Source: Chryseobacterium candidae
GTDB taxonomy: Bacteria > Bacteroidota > Bacteroidia > Flavobacteriales > Weeksellaceae
NCBI RefSeq assembly: GCF_004916905.1
Contig: NZ_SDLV01000030.1
Span: forward strand, 45,144 to 109,143
Direction: 5' to 3'
Length of the DNA: 64,000 nt
Shown: positions 9,507 to 18,546 of the stretch, one piece after another
Position numbering within the stretch: position 1 is the first letter of the stretch
Layout of the letters: every line of letters starts with the position of its first letter
Program-made: the position numbers and the translations under genes
Notes under the pieces: model-generated
What the model was told of the DNA's origin: nothing
What the model saw: only the letters and a program-made list of their open reading frames with translations
Databases searched by the model: none

Positions 9507-10967
9507 ATGAAAAAGAATATAATAAAAATAAGTTTAGCTGCGTTAACCATGTTTGTTACGTTAACGTCTTGCGACAGAAATCTAGATCAAATTTCATCAA
9601 TCAATGAAGATCAGGAGCAGGCAATGACCAGACCTGAAACCTTCAGACAGGCTATGGATGGAGCCTATACAGCTCTTAAAGGAGCTGGGTATTATACTGG
9701 TGATACAGGGAATCAACTTATCATGGGAGATCTTACTACAGATAACCTTGTTCGTGTAACTACAGGAAGAAATACCAATTTTGCGGCATCAAACTTCGAG
9801 TTTTCATCAGATAATTCACAAACAACAGGATTGTATAGTGCTGCCTATCTTGTAATCAGCCGAGCTAACTTTGTTTTGAAATATATCAACAATGGTGTAT
9901 TATCCGGAACACAGAAAACGAATTTGGAAGCTGAAGCAAGAGCATTAAGAGCAATAGCTCATTTTGATATTGTAAGAGCGTATTCTAAGATCCCGACTCA
10001 ATCTGCAGATGCAAAATCCAGTGTGGGGATTTATTACGCTGAAAAATATGAGCCTCTTAACAATACAGGATCTAGAAATTTAACTGTTGAGCAGGTTTAT
10101 GATAAGATTATAGCTGATTTATTATTTGGTGCTGATAATATTACACAAAATGATGCAGATAAAGGAAGACTGAGCAAAGCTGCCATCTATGGATTGTTAT
10201 CAAGAGTATACCTATACAAAGGAGACTATGCTAAAACTATAGAATATGGAGAGCTTGCATTAGGAATGTCGCCAGGCATCACTGAAAAGAAAAATTTTAC
10301 TTCTCTGTGGAAAGAAGAAAATAATGCTAAGAATGTGGACGGAATTTTATTCCAGGTGTTAAATGCGGCATCAGAACAAAATACAGTAGGTGTTGCATAT
10401 AATCAATCAGTCCCTGCCTTAAGATCAGAGTTTGTTGTAGATTATGATCTGTATACCTCATATACAGATAATGATGTGAGAAAACCTGTTTATTTCACTA
10501 CCAGTGTATATAGCAAACAAAACTATAATCATGTAACAAAATATTCAGGAAACGGAGGGCCTGCTAATATTGTTTCAATTAAATATTTAAGAGGAGCTGA
10601 AGTATTACTAAACGTTGCTGAAGCATATTACAGAACAGGTAATGGAGCACAGGCTTTAGTTCTTTTAAATAAATTAAGAGCTGAAAGATATACTGTATTT
10701 ACTCCTGGTACAGAAACAGGACAGGCTCTTTTAGATGCGATCCTGAAACAAAGAAGATTAGAGCTTGCATTTGAAAATGACAGATGGTATACATTGAAGA
10801 GATTAAACCTTCCTGTTCAGAGATCAGGTAAAGGAGATCTTTTTGACGGTACAGGTACCCCTGCTGTTACGCAGACTCTTGCAGCTGGAAGCTTCAAATG
10901 GCAGTGGCCAATTCCTATTACTGCTATTCAGGCAAACCCGAATATTCAGCAGAATGACAAATATTAA
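9507..10967 (+). CDS. RagB/SusD-family nutrient-binding lipoprotein
   Basis: Surface lipoprotein lid for the SusC barrel encoded just upstream (14-base gap). The frame opens at a TTG (9495), but ATG 9507 gives MKKNIIKISLAALTMF followed by the lipobox LTSC, which is the natural start. At 486 residues it has the helical SusD tetratricopeptide-like core and the C-terminal SusD family pattern (LELAFENDRWYTLKRLN). It ends with a strong bidirectional terminator shared with the convergent araC-type gene. It is co-transcribed with the SusC gene in all likelihood. Confidence 0.93.
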   Translation: MKKNIIKISLAALTMFVTLTSCDRNLDQISSINEDQEQAMTRPETFRQAMDGAYTALKGAGYYTGDTGNQLIMGDLTTDNLVRVTTGRNTNFAASNFEFSSDNSQTTGLYSAAYLVISRANFVLKYINNGVLSGTQKTNLEAEARALRAIAHFDIVRAYSKIPTQSADAKSSVGIYYAEKYEPLNNTGSRNLTVEQVYDKIIADLLFGADNITQNDADKGRLSKAAIYGLLSRVYLYKGDYAKTIEYGELALGMSPGITEKKNFTSLWKEENNAKNVDGILFQVLNAASEQNTVGVAYNQSVPALRSEFVVDYDLYTSYTDNDVRKPVYFTTSVYSKQNYNHVTKYSGNGGPANIVSIKYLRGAEVLLNVAEAYYRTGNGAQALVLLNKLRAERYTVFTPGTETGQALLDAILKQRRLELAFENDRWYTLKRLNLPVQRSGKGDLFDGTGTPAVTQTLAAGSFKWQWPIPITAIQANPNIQQNDKY

Positions 10968-10993
10968 GATTTAATTTTAATATATTTTTTAAG

Positions 10994-11021
10994 AAGAGTC
11001 CCGGAAATGGGACTCTTTTTT
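10994..11021. terminator. Bidirectional terminator between SusD and AraC genes
   Basis: AAGAGTCCC (10994-11002) pairs perfectly with GGGACTCTT (11009-11017) around GGAAAT, followed by TTTT. It sits between the convergent SusD (+) and AraC (-) genes. Confidence 0.85.
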
Positions 11022-11030
11022 GTTGTAAAG

Positions 11031-11954
11031 CTATCGTAGAAGCATCCTGTCCTGATAACTTTTCGGAGTCACTCCTTCCAGCTGCTTAAATACCCTTGTA
11101 AAATAGTTCGTATCTGAAAATCCCGTCTGAAAAGCGGTTTCCTTGATGCTGGTCTGGCTGGCTAACAATTCTTTGGCTCTGGTAATTCTTTCCTGCAAAA
11201 TAAAATCATTAGGGGAAGTTCCCAGCTCATCTTTGAACATTTTAAAGAAGTTAGACTTGCTTACATAAGCCAGTTTGGCGATACTGTCAATAGACAATTT
11301 CTGGTGCAGATTTCTTTTAATATAATCTACCACAAAACCTATTCTGGATTTATTCTTAACAATATTTTTTTCTACCATGCCTCTTGCCTGGGTCTGCATC
11401 AGTCTGATCAGAAGCTCTTTCAAAGCAAAATCGGCCATGATATCCTTTTGTGAGTTATCATCCATGGCAATTCTCATGATATTGTTGGTAGCCGAAGCCA
11501 GCGCTTTATTATTAAACAGAAAATACTCATCCAGCTGAATATTCCATTGCGAAGTTTCATCCACTTTAGGAAGATGATAATTCAGATAATTGAGAGAATC
11601 CTCAATAAAATCAGGATTAAGGCTCAACGAAATACATTGTGTAGGCGTTTCATCTGCTTCCGGAAAATCAATGACCATTGTTTCTCCCGGTGCTACCAGA
11701 ATACTTTCCCCCGGATAGTAATCAAAATAACTGGTCTTCTTATCCAGTTTCATATGTTTTTTACCTCTCAGCATCGCTGTAAATGCAATGTTCTCGAAAT
11801 GAAGCTTTACATCAAAAGCTGCTTTATGAGTCTCATAAATGCTGAATTCACAATTGTTTAGATTGAATTTCGTCTGGTTTTCAACAAGACTCAATAGTTG
11901 GTTTTCCTTACGTAATTCAGGAGTATTTAATAAAATCTTACTATTGTTATTCAT
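11031..11954 (-). CDS. AraC-family transcriptional regulator
   Basis: A 307-residue activator-type regulator. Residues about 10-180 form a cupin-like N-terminal domain of the AraC_N kind. Residues about 208-307 hold the double helix-turn-helix (LSIDSIAKLAYVSKSNFFKMF, trimmed here as LSIDSIAKLAYVSKSNFF, and IKETAFQTGFSDTNYFTRVF with the family PKSYQ end). It is divergent from the aldehyde dehydrogenase gene, with a 183-base gap, and most likely controls that alcohol/aldehyde oxidation cluster. Same-family regulators next to aldehyde/alcohol dehydrogenases are common. The inducer is not evident from sequence. Confidence 0.9.
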   Translation of the reverse strand: MNNNSKILLNTPELRKENQLLSLVENQTKFNLNNCEFSIYETHKAAFDVKLHFENIAFTAMLRGKKHMKLDKKTSYFDYYPGESILVAPGETMVIDFPEADETPTQCISLSLNPDFIEDSLNYLNYHLPKVDETSQWNIQLDEYFLFNNKALASATNNIMRIAMDDNSQKDIMADFALKELLIRLMQTQARGMVEKNIVKNKSRIGFVVDYIKRNLHQKLSIDSIAKLAYVSKSNFFKMFKDELGTSPNDFILQERITRAKELLASQTSIKETAFQTGFSDTNYFTRVFKQLEGVTPKSYQDRMLLR

Positions 11955-11983
11955 TTCTAAATTTTTTTGAATCGGAGGTAACT

Positions 11984-11991
11984 CAAATATA
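11984..11991 (-). promoter_or_regulatory. Promoter -7 box of the AraC gene
   Basis: On the minus strand TATATTTG fits TAnnTTTG and lies 29 bases before the ATG. Confidence 0.5.
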
Positions 11992-12137
11992 GAAAATTTG
12001 AGAGTATGTTGCTGTTAATAAAATACTAAAATTGAACCCCCTGCACTATTTTCCACTTTTTTAATACGATTGTGCTATACTCTTTTGGGCTTCTCAGTGT
12101 AATTTGGCGTTATCGAAAAAATAAAAACAATACTAAT

Positions 12138-13667
12138 ATGAGCACTATTACAGAACCAAGATCAACCACACTTTTACAGCGTCCGGAATTTAAAAGCAGA
12201 TATGATAACTATATTGATGGAAAATTCACTCCGCCTGTTAAGGGACAATATTTTGACGTCGTTTCCCCGGTTGATGGAAAAAAATTTACTCAGGTAGCAC
12301 ACTCGTCCAAAGAAGATTTGGAGTTAGCGGTAGACGCAGCTGAAAAAGCATTTCAGACATGGAAGAATACTTCCCCCACAGAAAGAAGCATTATCCTGAA
12401 TAAGATTGCAGACAAAATAGAACAGAATTTAGAATACCTTGCTACAGTAGAAACAATAGATAACGGAAAAGCAGTGAGAGAAACGCTGGCAGCAGATATG
12501 CCTTTAGCCATTGATCATTTCAGATACTTCGCCTCAGTGATCCGTGCTGATGAAGGATCGCATAACGAATTAGATAAAGATACTGTTTCCTTAATCGTTC
12601 ACGAACCTCTTGGAGTCATTGCACAGATCATTCCATGGAACTTCCCGATCCTGATGGCAGTATGGAAACTGGCTCCCGCGTTGGCAGCAGGAAACTGCGT
12701 CGTTTTGAAACCGGCAGAAAGCACTCCTGTTTCCATTATGGTTTTAATGGAATTGATTGGTGACCTTTTACCGGCAGGAGTTATTAATATTGTCAACGGA
12801 TTCGGGGCAGAGCTGGGAAGAGCTTTGGTAACCAATCCGAAAGTAGCAAAAGCAGCATTTACCGGTTCTACCGCTACAGGAAGACTGGTTATGCAGTATG
12901 CCACAGAAAATATTATTCCGGTAACATTGGAACTGGGAGGAAAATCCCCGAACGTTTTCTTCAATTCTGTAATGGACGCAGATGATGAATTCTTAGACAA
13001 AGCAATTGAAGGTGCGGTTCTTTTTGCCCTGAATCAGGGAGAGATATGTACATGTCCTTCAAGGCTCCTTGTTCAGGAAGATATTGCAGATGCCTTTATC
13101 GAAAGAGTCATCGAAAGAGTAAAAGCCATCAAAGTAGGAAATCCACTGGATAAAACCGTGATGATGGGAGCGCAGGCTTCACAGATTCAGAAAGATAAAA
13201 TCCTCTCTTACATTCAGTTGGGAATAGAAGAAGGAGCAGAAGTGCTTGTAGGAGGAGCTGTAAACAACCTGGGTGAAGATCTTGAAGGCGGATACTACAT
13301 CCAGCCTACGATTTTCAAAGGAAACAACAAAATGAGAATCTTCCAGGAAGAGATTTTCGGCCCGGTGCTGGCATTTACCACTTTCAAAGATGAAGAAGAA
13401 GCTGTAAAAATTGCCAATGATACCATCTACGGTCTTGGAGCCGGAGTCTGGACCAGAGATGCTCACCAGTTGTACAATATTCCACGCCAGATTGAAGCAG
13501 GAAGAGTATGGGTAAACCAATATCACTCTTATCCGGCCGGAGCACCTTTCGGGGGTTATAAACAATCAGGAATTGGAAGAGAAAACCATAAAATGATGCT
13601 CGATCACTACCGTCAAACCAAAAACATGCTGATTTCTTATAACAAGAATAAGCTAGGTTTCTTTTAA
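12138..13667 (+). CDS. NAD(P)-dependent aldehyde dehydrogenase
   Basis: Oxidises aldehydes to acids, 509 residues from ATG 12138 (the frame is open 22 codons further but that stretch, rich in W, R and K, overlaps the promoter region). Family features: IPWNFPI in the cofactor region, GFGAELG and FTGSTATGR of the Rossmann fold, catalytic Glu in LELGGKSP, nucleophile Cys in [10 protein letters not shown] (first Cys) and the terminal [13 protein letters not shown]. It resembles the ExaC/AldA acetaldehyde dehydrogenase group that is often beside a DUF779 protein, as here. Likely under the divergent AraC regulator. The next gene, an alcohol dehydrogenase, makes its substrate class, so the pair would oxidise alcohol to acid. 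Confidence 0.94.
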   Translation: MSTITEPRSTTLLQRPEFKSRYDNYIDGKFTPPVKGQYFDVVSPVDGKKFTQVAHSSKEDLELAVDAAEKAFQTWKNTSPTERSIILNKIADKIEQNLEYLATVETIDNGKAVRETLAADMPLAIDHFRYFASVIRADEGSHNELDKDTVSLIVHEPLGVIAQIIPWNFPILMAVWKLAPALAAGNCVVLKPAESTPVSIMVLMELIGDLLPAGVINIVNGFGAELGRALVTNPKVAKAAFTGSTATGRLVMQYATENIIPVTLELGGKSPNVFFNSVMDADDEFLDKAIEGAVLFALNQGEICTCPSRLLVQEDIADAFIERVIERVKAIKVGNPLDKTVMMGAQASQIQKDKILSYIQLGIEEGAEVLVGGAVNNLGEDLEGGYYIQPTIFKGNNKMRIFQEEIFGPVLAFTTFKDEEEAVKIANDTIYGLGAGVWTRDAHQLYNIPRQIEAGRVWVNQYHSYPAGAPFGGYKQSGIGRENHKMMLDHYRQTKNMLISYNKNKLGFF

Positions 13668-13682
13668 TATTATTTAGGACGT

Positions 13683-13806
13683 GCCCGATTGCCTTGGCTT
13701 TACCCAGGGCAACACGGTCGGGCTATCCAGGGCTGCACTTCGTTTCGGTGCTTCATTGCATTCCGCACCGGCTCGTTCCTCGCCGCCCTTCCTATCCCTC
13801 ACGCAA
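13683..13806. repeat. GC-rich intergenic element with hairpins
   Basis: By hand count about 62% G+C over 13681-13800, far above the surrounding genes. It starts with a structured hairpin: GCCCGA (13683-13688) pairs with TCGGGC (13718-13723), and inside it TTGCC (13689-13693) pairs with GGCAA (13708-13712). A long ORF on the + strand over it is a composition artefact. From memory, GC-rich palindromic elements with similar 'cgggct...ccgc...cctatccctcacgc' wording occur in many copies between genes in Flavobacteriia. It sits within the aldehyde/alcohol dehydrogenase cluster. Confidence 0.6.
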
Positions 13807-13876
13807 AGAACTTATCTGTTCAGAAATGAAGATAAAAAACTAATCAATCAAAATAACTCAATTCCAAAAATAAAAT

Positions 13877-14911
13877 ATGATTCCAAAAACAATGAAAGCG
13901 GCAGTAGTTCAGGGCTACGGTCAACCTTTGAAAATAGAAGAAGTACCTGTAAGAAAACCCGGAAGATATGAAGTGCTTGTCAAGGTTATCGCCTGCGGAG
14001 TTTGCCACACAGATTTACACGCGGTAGATGGTGACTGGCCTGCAAAGCCCAAAATGCCTCTTATTCCGGGACATGAAGGAGTAGGTATTGTAGTAGCCTG
14101 CGGACCGGAAGCTTTTGTAAAAGAAGGAGATGCAGTAGGAGTTCCATGGCTGTACAGTGCATGTGGATGCTGCGATTATTGTATCACAGGATGGGAAACC
14201 CTTTGTGAAGCACAGAAAAACGGAGGATACAGTGTAGATGGAGGATTTGCAGAATACGTTATTGCAGATTCAAGATATGTGGGGCATTTGAAATCTGATG
14301 TCAATTTTCTGGAGATTGCCCCAATTTTATGTGCCGGAGTAACTGTTTACAAAGGATTGAAAGAAACAGAAACAAAACCCGGAGAATGGGTGGCCATTTC
14401 AGGAATCGGAGGACTGGGACATGTAGCCGTTCAGTATGCTAAAGCAATGGGAATGCATGTAGCCGCTATTGATGTAGCCGACGATAAGCTTGAGCTGGCG
14501 AAAAAATTAGGAGCAGACCTTGTGGTCAATGCAAAAAATACAGATCCCGGAGAATATTTACATAAAGAAGTCGGCGGAATGCATGGTGCGTTGATTACAG
14601 CAGTTTCACCAATTGCTTTCAAGCAGGGAATAGATGTGTTGAGAAGAAAAGGAACGATTGCTCTCAATGGACTCCCTCCCGGATCTTTCGAACTTCCTAT
14701 TTTTGAAACGGTTTTAAAAAGAATCACAGTAAGAGGTTCCATTGTAGGAACCAGAAAAGATTTGCAGGAAGCATTGGATTTTGCCAATGAAGGATTGGTA
14801 AAAGCTACAGTTACTGCGGCAAAGCTGGAAGACATCAATGATGTTTTTGATAAAATGAAAAAAGGACAAATTGACGGCAGAATCGTTTTGGATATTGCCG
14901 GCTCAAATTAA
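13877..14911 (+). CDS. adhP: Zinc-dependent alcohol dehydrogenase
   Basis: NAD-dependent oxidation of primary alcohols to aldehydes, 344 residues, medium-chain dehydrogenase family. Catalytic zinc ligands are Cys43 in GVCHTD and the His of PGHEGVG (about 66); the structural zinc lobe is [15 protein letters not shown] (about 96-110). The cofactor site is [17 protein letters not shown]. Overall it is close to E. coli AdhP in length and motif wording ([32 protein letters not shown]). An alternative ATG at 13892 would give the AdhP-like start MKAAVV. It lies 209 bases after the aldehyde dehydrogenase with the GC-rich element between, and is followed by a hairpin terminator. Confidence 0.94.
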   Translation: MIPKTMKAAVVQGYGQPLKIEEVPVRKPGRYEVLVKVIACGVCHTDLHAVDGDWPAKPKMPLIPGHEGVGIVVACGPEAFVKEGDAVGVPWLYSACGCCDYCITGWETLCEAQKNGGYSVDGGFAEYVIADSRYVGHLKSDVNFLEIAPILCAGVTVYKGLKETETKPGEWVAISGIGGLGHVAVQYAKAMGMHVAAIDVADDKLELAKKLGADLVVNAKNTDPGEYLHKEVGGMHGALITAVSPIAFKQGIDVLRRKGTIALNGLPPGSFELPIFETVLKRITVRGSIVGTRKDLQEALDFANEGLVKATVTAAKLEDINDVFDKMKKGQIDGRIVLDIAGSN

Positions 14912-14928
14912 TTTGATGATGTGTTGCT

Positions 14929-14963
14929 GATCCCGGTTAGAATGTATTTTACCGGGATCTTTT
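14929..14963 (+). terminator. Hairpin terminator/attenuator between adhP and DUF779
   Basis: GATCCCGGT (14929-14937) pairs perfectly with ACCGGGATC (14951-14959), followed by TTTTAT. It means the DUF779 gene is read either by partial readthrough or from its own promoter. Confidence 0.75.
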
Positions 14964-15000
14964 ATCAATATAAGGTTTGGATTAAACCAAAATAAAAACA

Positions 15001-15384
15001 ATGGAAACAAAAATATCAAGACTTTCCGCAACGGAACAGGCACTTGAAGTAATTGACAAGCTGGAAGAGCAATATGGCCCTTTGATGTTTTATCAGGCAG
15101 GAGGATGCTGTGAAGGAACCCAGCCGCAATGCTTTGAAAAAGGAGGCTTTTTTCCCAGAATGAACGATGCCATGATCGGTACTATTAATGGACATGAGTT
15201 CTGGATAGACCGCGACCTTTTTGAATACTGGAAATATTCACATTTTACACTCGACGTTACGGATGGTTTCGGACCTGGAGGTTTCTCGCTGGAAACTCCT
15301 TTGGGAAAGACATTTAAGGTTCACTACAGACTTTTCACTCCGGAAGAATATGAAAACCTGGAATCGGTAAAACGCAGTGAATAG
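15001..15384 (+). CDS. DUF779 domain protein
   Basis: A 127-residue cytoplasmic protein matching DUF779: the Cys/Gly-rich segment QAGGCCEGTQPQCF (about 33-46) and the DVTDGFGPGGFSLE motif (about 81-94). DUF779 proteins are repeatedly found with acetaldehyde-type aldehyde dehydrogenases and alcohol dehydrogenases, and here the gene is third in that cluster behind a hairpin. A helper or maturation role for the dehydrogenases is inferred from this association only; the biochemical function is not established. The paired cysteines could bind metal or act in redox. Confidence 0.85.
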   Translation: METKISRLSATEQALEVIDKLEEQYGPLMFYQAGGCCEGTQPQCFEKGGFFPRMNDAMIGTINGHEFWIDRDLFEYWKYSHFTLDVTDGFGPGGFSLETPLGKTFKVHYRLFTPEEYENLESVKRSE

Positions 15385-15405
15385 TGGGGTGTAACAAAAA
15401 ACAAT

Positions 15406-16605
15406 TCAGACTTTTACAAACCGGTTGACAAACATAGCAGCAACGATATCTCCTACAGCATTCAGAACAGTAGCTAACGGATCTACTAAAGTTCCGATGA
15501 TAATCACCGCAGGAATCGCTTCCTGAGGGAGTTTATAAACAGAGATCATCAGCATCTCACCAATATATCCACCGTTAGGAATTCCACCCGCTACAATACT
15601 CACAAAAACAGTAATTCCTAATGCCAAAAGAAGGTTGGCAGGATCAAAGAAATCTCTTCCAATAATTAAAAATGCCACATAGATCTTAATAATAGAGGAC
15701 ATAGAAGATCCGTTTTTATGCAGCGTAGTCCCGATAGGAATCACCAGATTGGCAATAGAATTCGGTATCCCGATTTTGGAAGCAGCTTGTAAATTAGCAG
15801 GCATTGTTGCAAAACTGCTGCATGTACTTATGGCTGTTAAAGTTGGGTAAATGGCATTCGTCCAGAAACTTTTGACTCCTTTTTGCCCATTCGCCATAAA
15901 AGCATAGATAGAAAAGAAGACAAGAAAATAAATAACTCCTGCAACATAATAAAGACCCAGTGGTTTTGCATAAAATCCAAAAAGCTGAGGTCCTAAAGTG
16001 GAGACCTGATAAGCAAAGTAAGCGCCTAAACCTATAGGAGCAAGTTTCATCACCAATAGAAGAAGTTCTTTCATCACTTCATATCCCGAAGCAATAAAAA
16101 CCCTGAAAGGCTGCCCTTTTTCCCCCGTTTTTCTGGCTGCAAATCCTGTAAGAAAAGCAAATACCAGAAGAGCCAGCATATTTCTTCTTGAGAAAAGCTC
16201 CGTGAATTCTCCCACGGTAAAGAAACTTACAATTCTGTTACCCCATGTATCCTCATTGGCTGCTTCTGTAATCATCTCAGAACTTCCTGAAACCCCGGAA
16301 ACCGGGAAAAGATATACTGCACAGATGGTAAAAATAGCAGCAATAAGAATAAAGAATAAAAAAGTAAAGGCCATTACAAGAATGATTCTTCCGAATTTAG
16401 ACTGTTGCTCCAAAGAAGCAATAGAATTGGAAACAGCAAAAAATACCAATGGTACTACACTCACAAAAAGAAGATTAAGGAAAATATCTCCCAAAGGTTT
16501 AATGTATTCCACAATACCGGGAGCAACAATTCCAATGATGCTTCCAATAGTGATTCCCAAAAGTAAAAATATGATTCCGGAGTAGTTTTTCAATACATCT
16601 TTCAT
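15406..16605 (-). CDS. Dicarboxylate/amino acid:cation symporter (DAACS/GltP family)
   Basis: Inner-membrane sodium- or proton-coupled transporter for dicarboxylates or acidic amino acids, 399 residues with about eight hydrophobic segments plus two re-entrant loops. Diagnostic pieces are the Ser-rich hairpin STCSSFATMPANL (variant of the family SSSAALP motif), TTLHKNGSSM (family 'nmdGtal' region) and the C-terminal GTLVDPLATVLNAVGD with the substrate/cation-binding Asp and Asn. It converges on the DUF779 gene with a 21-base gap and is divergent from cbpA. Substrate cannot be chosen from sequence. Confidence 0.88.
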   Translation of the reverse strand: MKDVLKNYSGIIFLLLGITIGSIIGIVAPGIVEYIKPLGDIFLNLLFVSVVPLVFFAVSNSIASLEQQSKFGRIILVMAFTFLFFILIAAIFTICAVYLFPVSGVSGSSEMITEAANEDTWGNRIVSFFTVGEFTELFSRRNMLALLVFAFLTGFAARKTGEKGQPFRVFIASGYEVMKELLLLVMKLAPIGLGAYFAYQVSTLGPQLFGFYAKPLGLYYVAGVIYFLVFFSIYAFMANGQKGVKSFWTNAIYPTLTAISTCSSFATMPANLQAASKIGIPNSIANLVIPIGTTLHKNGSSMSSIIKIYVAFLIIGRDFFDPANLLLALGITVFVSIVAGGIPNGGYIGEMLMISVYKLPQEAIPAVIIIGTLVDPLATVLNAVGDIVAAMFVNRFVKV

Positions 16606-16674
16606 GTATGGCTTTTTATCAAAGATAGGTTTATTTTTAACATTCTGTTATACAATTTTCAGACCTAAAATTCA

Positions 16675-16682
16675 TAAATTTG
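16675..16682 (+). promoter_or_regulatory. Promoter -7 box of cbpA
   Basis: TAAATTTG matches TAnnTTTG and ends 16 bases before the cbpA ATG, giving a very short leader. Confidence 0.55.
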
Positions 16683-16698
16683 AGTAAACTACATTTCT

Positions 16699-17613
16699 AT
16701 GGCTTATATAGATTACTATAAAATTTTAGGCGTAGATAAAAACGCAACACAGGATGATATCAAAAAAGCCTACCGGAAACAGGCCCGAAAACATCATCCC
16801 GATCTCAATCCCGGAGACAAAGAAGCAGAAAAGAAATTCAAAGAACTGAATGAAGCTAATGAAGTGCTGAGTAATCCGGAAAACAGGTCAAAATATGACA
16901 AATACGGCGAACACTGGAAACACGGCGAAGAATACGAAAAAGCCCAGCAACAGCAGCAAAGACAGTATCAACAGCAGAGTTACAACGGAGGATATTCCGG
17001 AGCAGACTTTGGTGAAGGGGAAGATTTTTCAGATTTCTTCCAGAATATGTTTGGCGGAGCAGGCGGCGGATTTGGTAAAAGTTCGAGAGGAAGGGCTTCC
17101 GGTAAATTCAAAGGACAGGATATAACCGCCGAATTGAATCTCAATTTAAGAGATGCTGCAACCACTCATCCGCAAACTTTTGAAATCAATGGTAAAAAAG
17201 TAAGAATCACTATTCCTGCAGGGGTGTATGACGGGCAGCAGATCAAGTTAAAAGGGCATGGAAATCCCGGTATAAATGGCGGTCCAAACGGAGATTTGTA
17301 CATCACCTTCAATATTCCGGCAGATCCGGATTTTGAAAGAATCGGTGATGATCTGAAAACCAAAGTCAATATTGATCTGTATACAGCGGTTCTGGGCGGA
17401 GAAGTAAAAGTACATACTCTCAATGGAAGTGTGAACCTTAAAGTGAAACCGGAAACCCAAACCGGAATGACGGTGAGACTCAAAGGAAAAGGTTTTCCTG
17501 TCTATAAAAAAGAAGGAGAACATGGCGATCTTTTTGTAACCTATGAAGTAAAACTGCCAACCAACCTTACCGAGAAGCAGAAAGAACTTTTTGAACAACT
17601 AAAAAATTCATAA
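16699..17613 (+). CDS. cbpA: DnaJ-family co-chaperone, CbpA type
   Basis: Type II Hsp40 of 304 residues that stimulates DnaK ATPase and delivers clients. The J domain (about 1-70) has the essential HPD in [11 protein letters not shown] Gln/Tyr/Gly-Phe-rich linker (about 75-130: [14 protein letters not shown] then GGYSGADFG) follows. The C-terminal DnaJ substrate domains run from about 135 to 300. There is no CxxCxGxG zinc domain, which separates it from classic DnaJ. The next gene, 3 bases away, encodes a CbpM-like modulator, the usual partner. Transcription probably starts at the -7 box ending at 16682. Confidence 0.92.
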   Translation: MAYIDYYKILGVDKNATQDDIKKAYRKQARKHHPDLNPGDKEAEKKFKELNEANEVLSNPENRSKYDKYGEHWKHGEEYEKAQQQQQRQYQQQSYNGGYSGADFGEGEDFSDFFQNMFGGAGGGFGKSSRGRASGKFKGQDITAELNLNLRDAATTHPQTFEINGKKVRITIPAGVYDGQQIKLKGHGNPGINGGPNGDLYITFNIPADPDFERIGDDLKTKVNIDLYTAVLGGEVKVHTLNGSVNLKVKPETQTGMTVRLKGKGFPVYKKEGEHGDLFVTYEVKLPTNLTEKQKELFEQLKNS

Positions 17614-17616
17614 GCT

Positions 17617-17919
17617 ATGAGTGAAAGAATATCACGGGAAGAACTCGTAAAAATCTATAATATAGAAATCACTTTTTTTGATGAGCTTGTAGATTATGGT
17701 TTGCTGAATATTCAGATTGAAAACAATATTCACTATCTGATGTATGAAGACTTACCCAATCTGGAAAAATTTGCCAACTGGCATTATGATCTTGAAATAA
17801 ATCTGCCTGGTCTTGAAGTGATTCATAATATGCTGAAAAAACTGGATGCTCTGAACCGAAGAAACAGAGAACTGATGAATAAACTTTCTGCCATAAGTGA
17901 TCAATATGAAGATATTTAG
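17617..17919 (+). CDS. cbpM: CbpM-like chaperone modulator (MerR-like)
   Basis: A 100-residue protein starting 3 bases after the cbpA stop, so certainly in the same operon. Residues about 1-55 form a winged-helix of MerR type (SREELVKIYNIEITFFDELV, shortened here), and residues about 60-98 form a helix with heptad spacing (VIHNMLKKLDALNRRNRELMN). CbpM in E. coli binds the J domain of CbpA and restrains its DnaK stimulation; the same role is inferred here from size, fold and position. Recognition by strict sequence identity is weak, as is usual for this family. Confidence 0.8.
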   Translation: MSERISREELVKIYNIEITFFDELVDYGLLNIQIENNIHYLMYEDLPNLEKFANWHYDLEINLPGLEVIHNMLKKLDALNRRNRELMNKLSAISDQYEDI

Positions 17920-17921
17920 TT

Positions 17922-17929
17922 TAGTTTTG
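17922..17929 (+). promoter_or_regulatory. Promoter -7 box of the 17957 gene
   Basis: TAGTTTTG fits TAnnTTTG directly after the cbpM stop and 27 bases before the next ATG. Confidence 0.4.
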
Positions 17930-17956
17930 TAGCTTTTTAAAGCCAACTCTATAATT

Positions 17957-18490
17957 ATGAATGAAGAAAAGGTTATTACACTAAAACCGGACAGAAAAAT
18001 TTTTGAAGATATTTATTTTAGCGGTAATCAGGGAAGTCTGCTTTTTTCACCCACTACAAAAGGTAAAACTATTGCCACCATTGCAGCAGCGGTAATTGTT
18101 TTCGTTGTTTTTCTTTTCAAAGATCTTTTAAGTAAAGAAAGTGTGGGAATTTTATACTTTTTAAGCTTTATATTTTTGCTTTGTGCTGTTTTTTTGTCTG
18201 TAAGCGTTAATAAAGTGTCAAGATGGAAAAAGCAGGTGAATCATTATCTGAGTACGCTTGAAAGATGTAAACTATACGAAATAAGATTTGATAATAACTT
18301 TTTCACAGTGAATATTGATGGCGAAAAAGAAACCAGCGAATGGAAAGATTTTGAATATACTGAAAGCAATAACGAGTTTATTTCTCTTGAAGGAAAATAC
18401 AGCTATATGTTTCCCAGAAAGGCGATGAGTGAAAAAGAGTACAGTTTTCTCAAGAATACACTAAAAGATAAAGTGAAAATCGATCAATAA
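17957..18490 (+). CDS. YcxB-like membrane protein
   Basis: A 177-residue protein with two adjacent transmembrane helices (about 36-54, IATIAAAVIVFVVFLF, and about 64-83, ILYFLSFIFLLCAVFL), a short basic loop, then a cytoplasmic beta-rich domain (about 100-170). The layout N-tail, two TM segments and a domain reading like FTVNIDGEKETSEWKDFEYT is that of YcxB/PH-like proteins found in many Bacteroidota. Function unknown. It has its own -7 box and is closed by a long perfect-hairpin terminator. Confidence 0.65.
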   Translation: MNEEKVITLKPDRKIFEDIYFSGNQGSLLFSPTTKGKTIATIAAAVIVFVVFLFKDLLSKESVGILYFLSFIFLLCAVFLSVSVNKVSRWKKQVNHYLSTLERCKLYEIRFDNNFFTVNIDGEKETSEWKDFEYTESNNEFISLEGKYSYMFPRKAMSEKEYSFLKNTLKDKVKIDQ

Positions 18491-18491
18491 A

Positions 18492-18532
18492 AACCAAAAA
18501 CGGAGCAAAATTATTTTGCTCCGTTTTTGGTT
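18492..18532. terminator. Bidirectional terminator, 19-bp perfect stem
   Basis: AACCAAAAACGGAGCAAAA (18492-18510) is the exact reverse complement of 18514-18532, with a TTA loop. Runs of A and T on both arms let it act for the convergent YcxB-like (+) and CBS-like (-) genes. Confidence 0.9.
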
Positions 18533-18546
18533 ATTGATAAGTTAGC

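Noticed and set aside
13681..13971. Open frame of 96 codons on the plus strand between the aldehyde and alcohol dehydrogenase genes
   Set aside because: It lies over the GC-rich repeat where stops are rare, its composition is unlike a protein of this genome and it overlaps the start of adhP in another frame.
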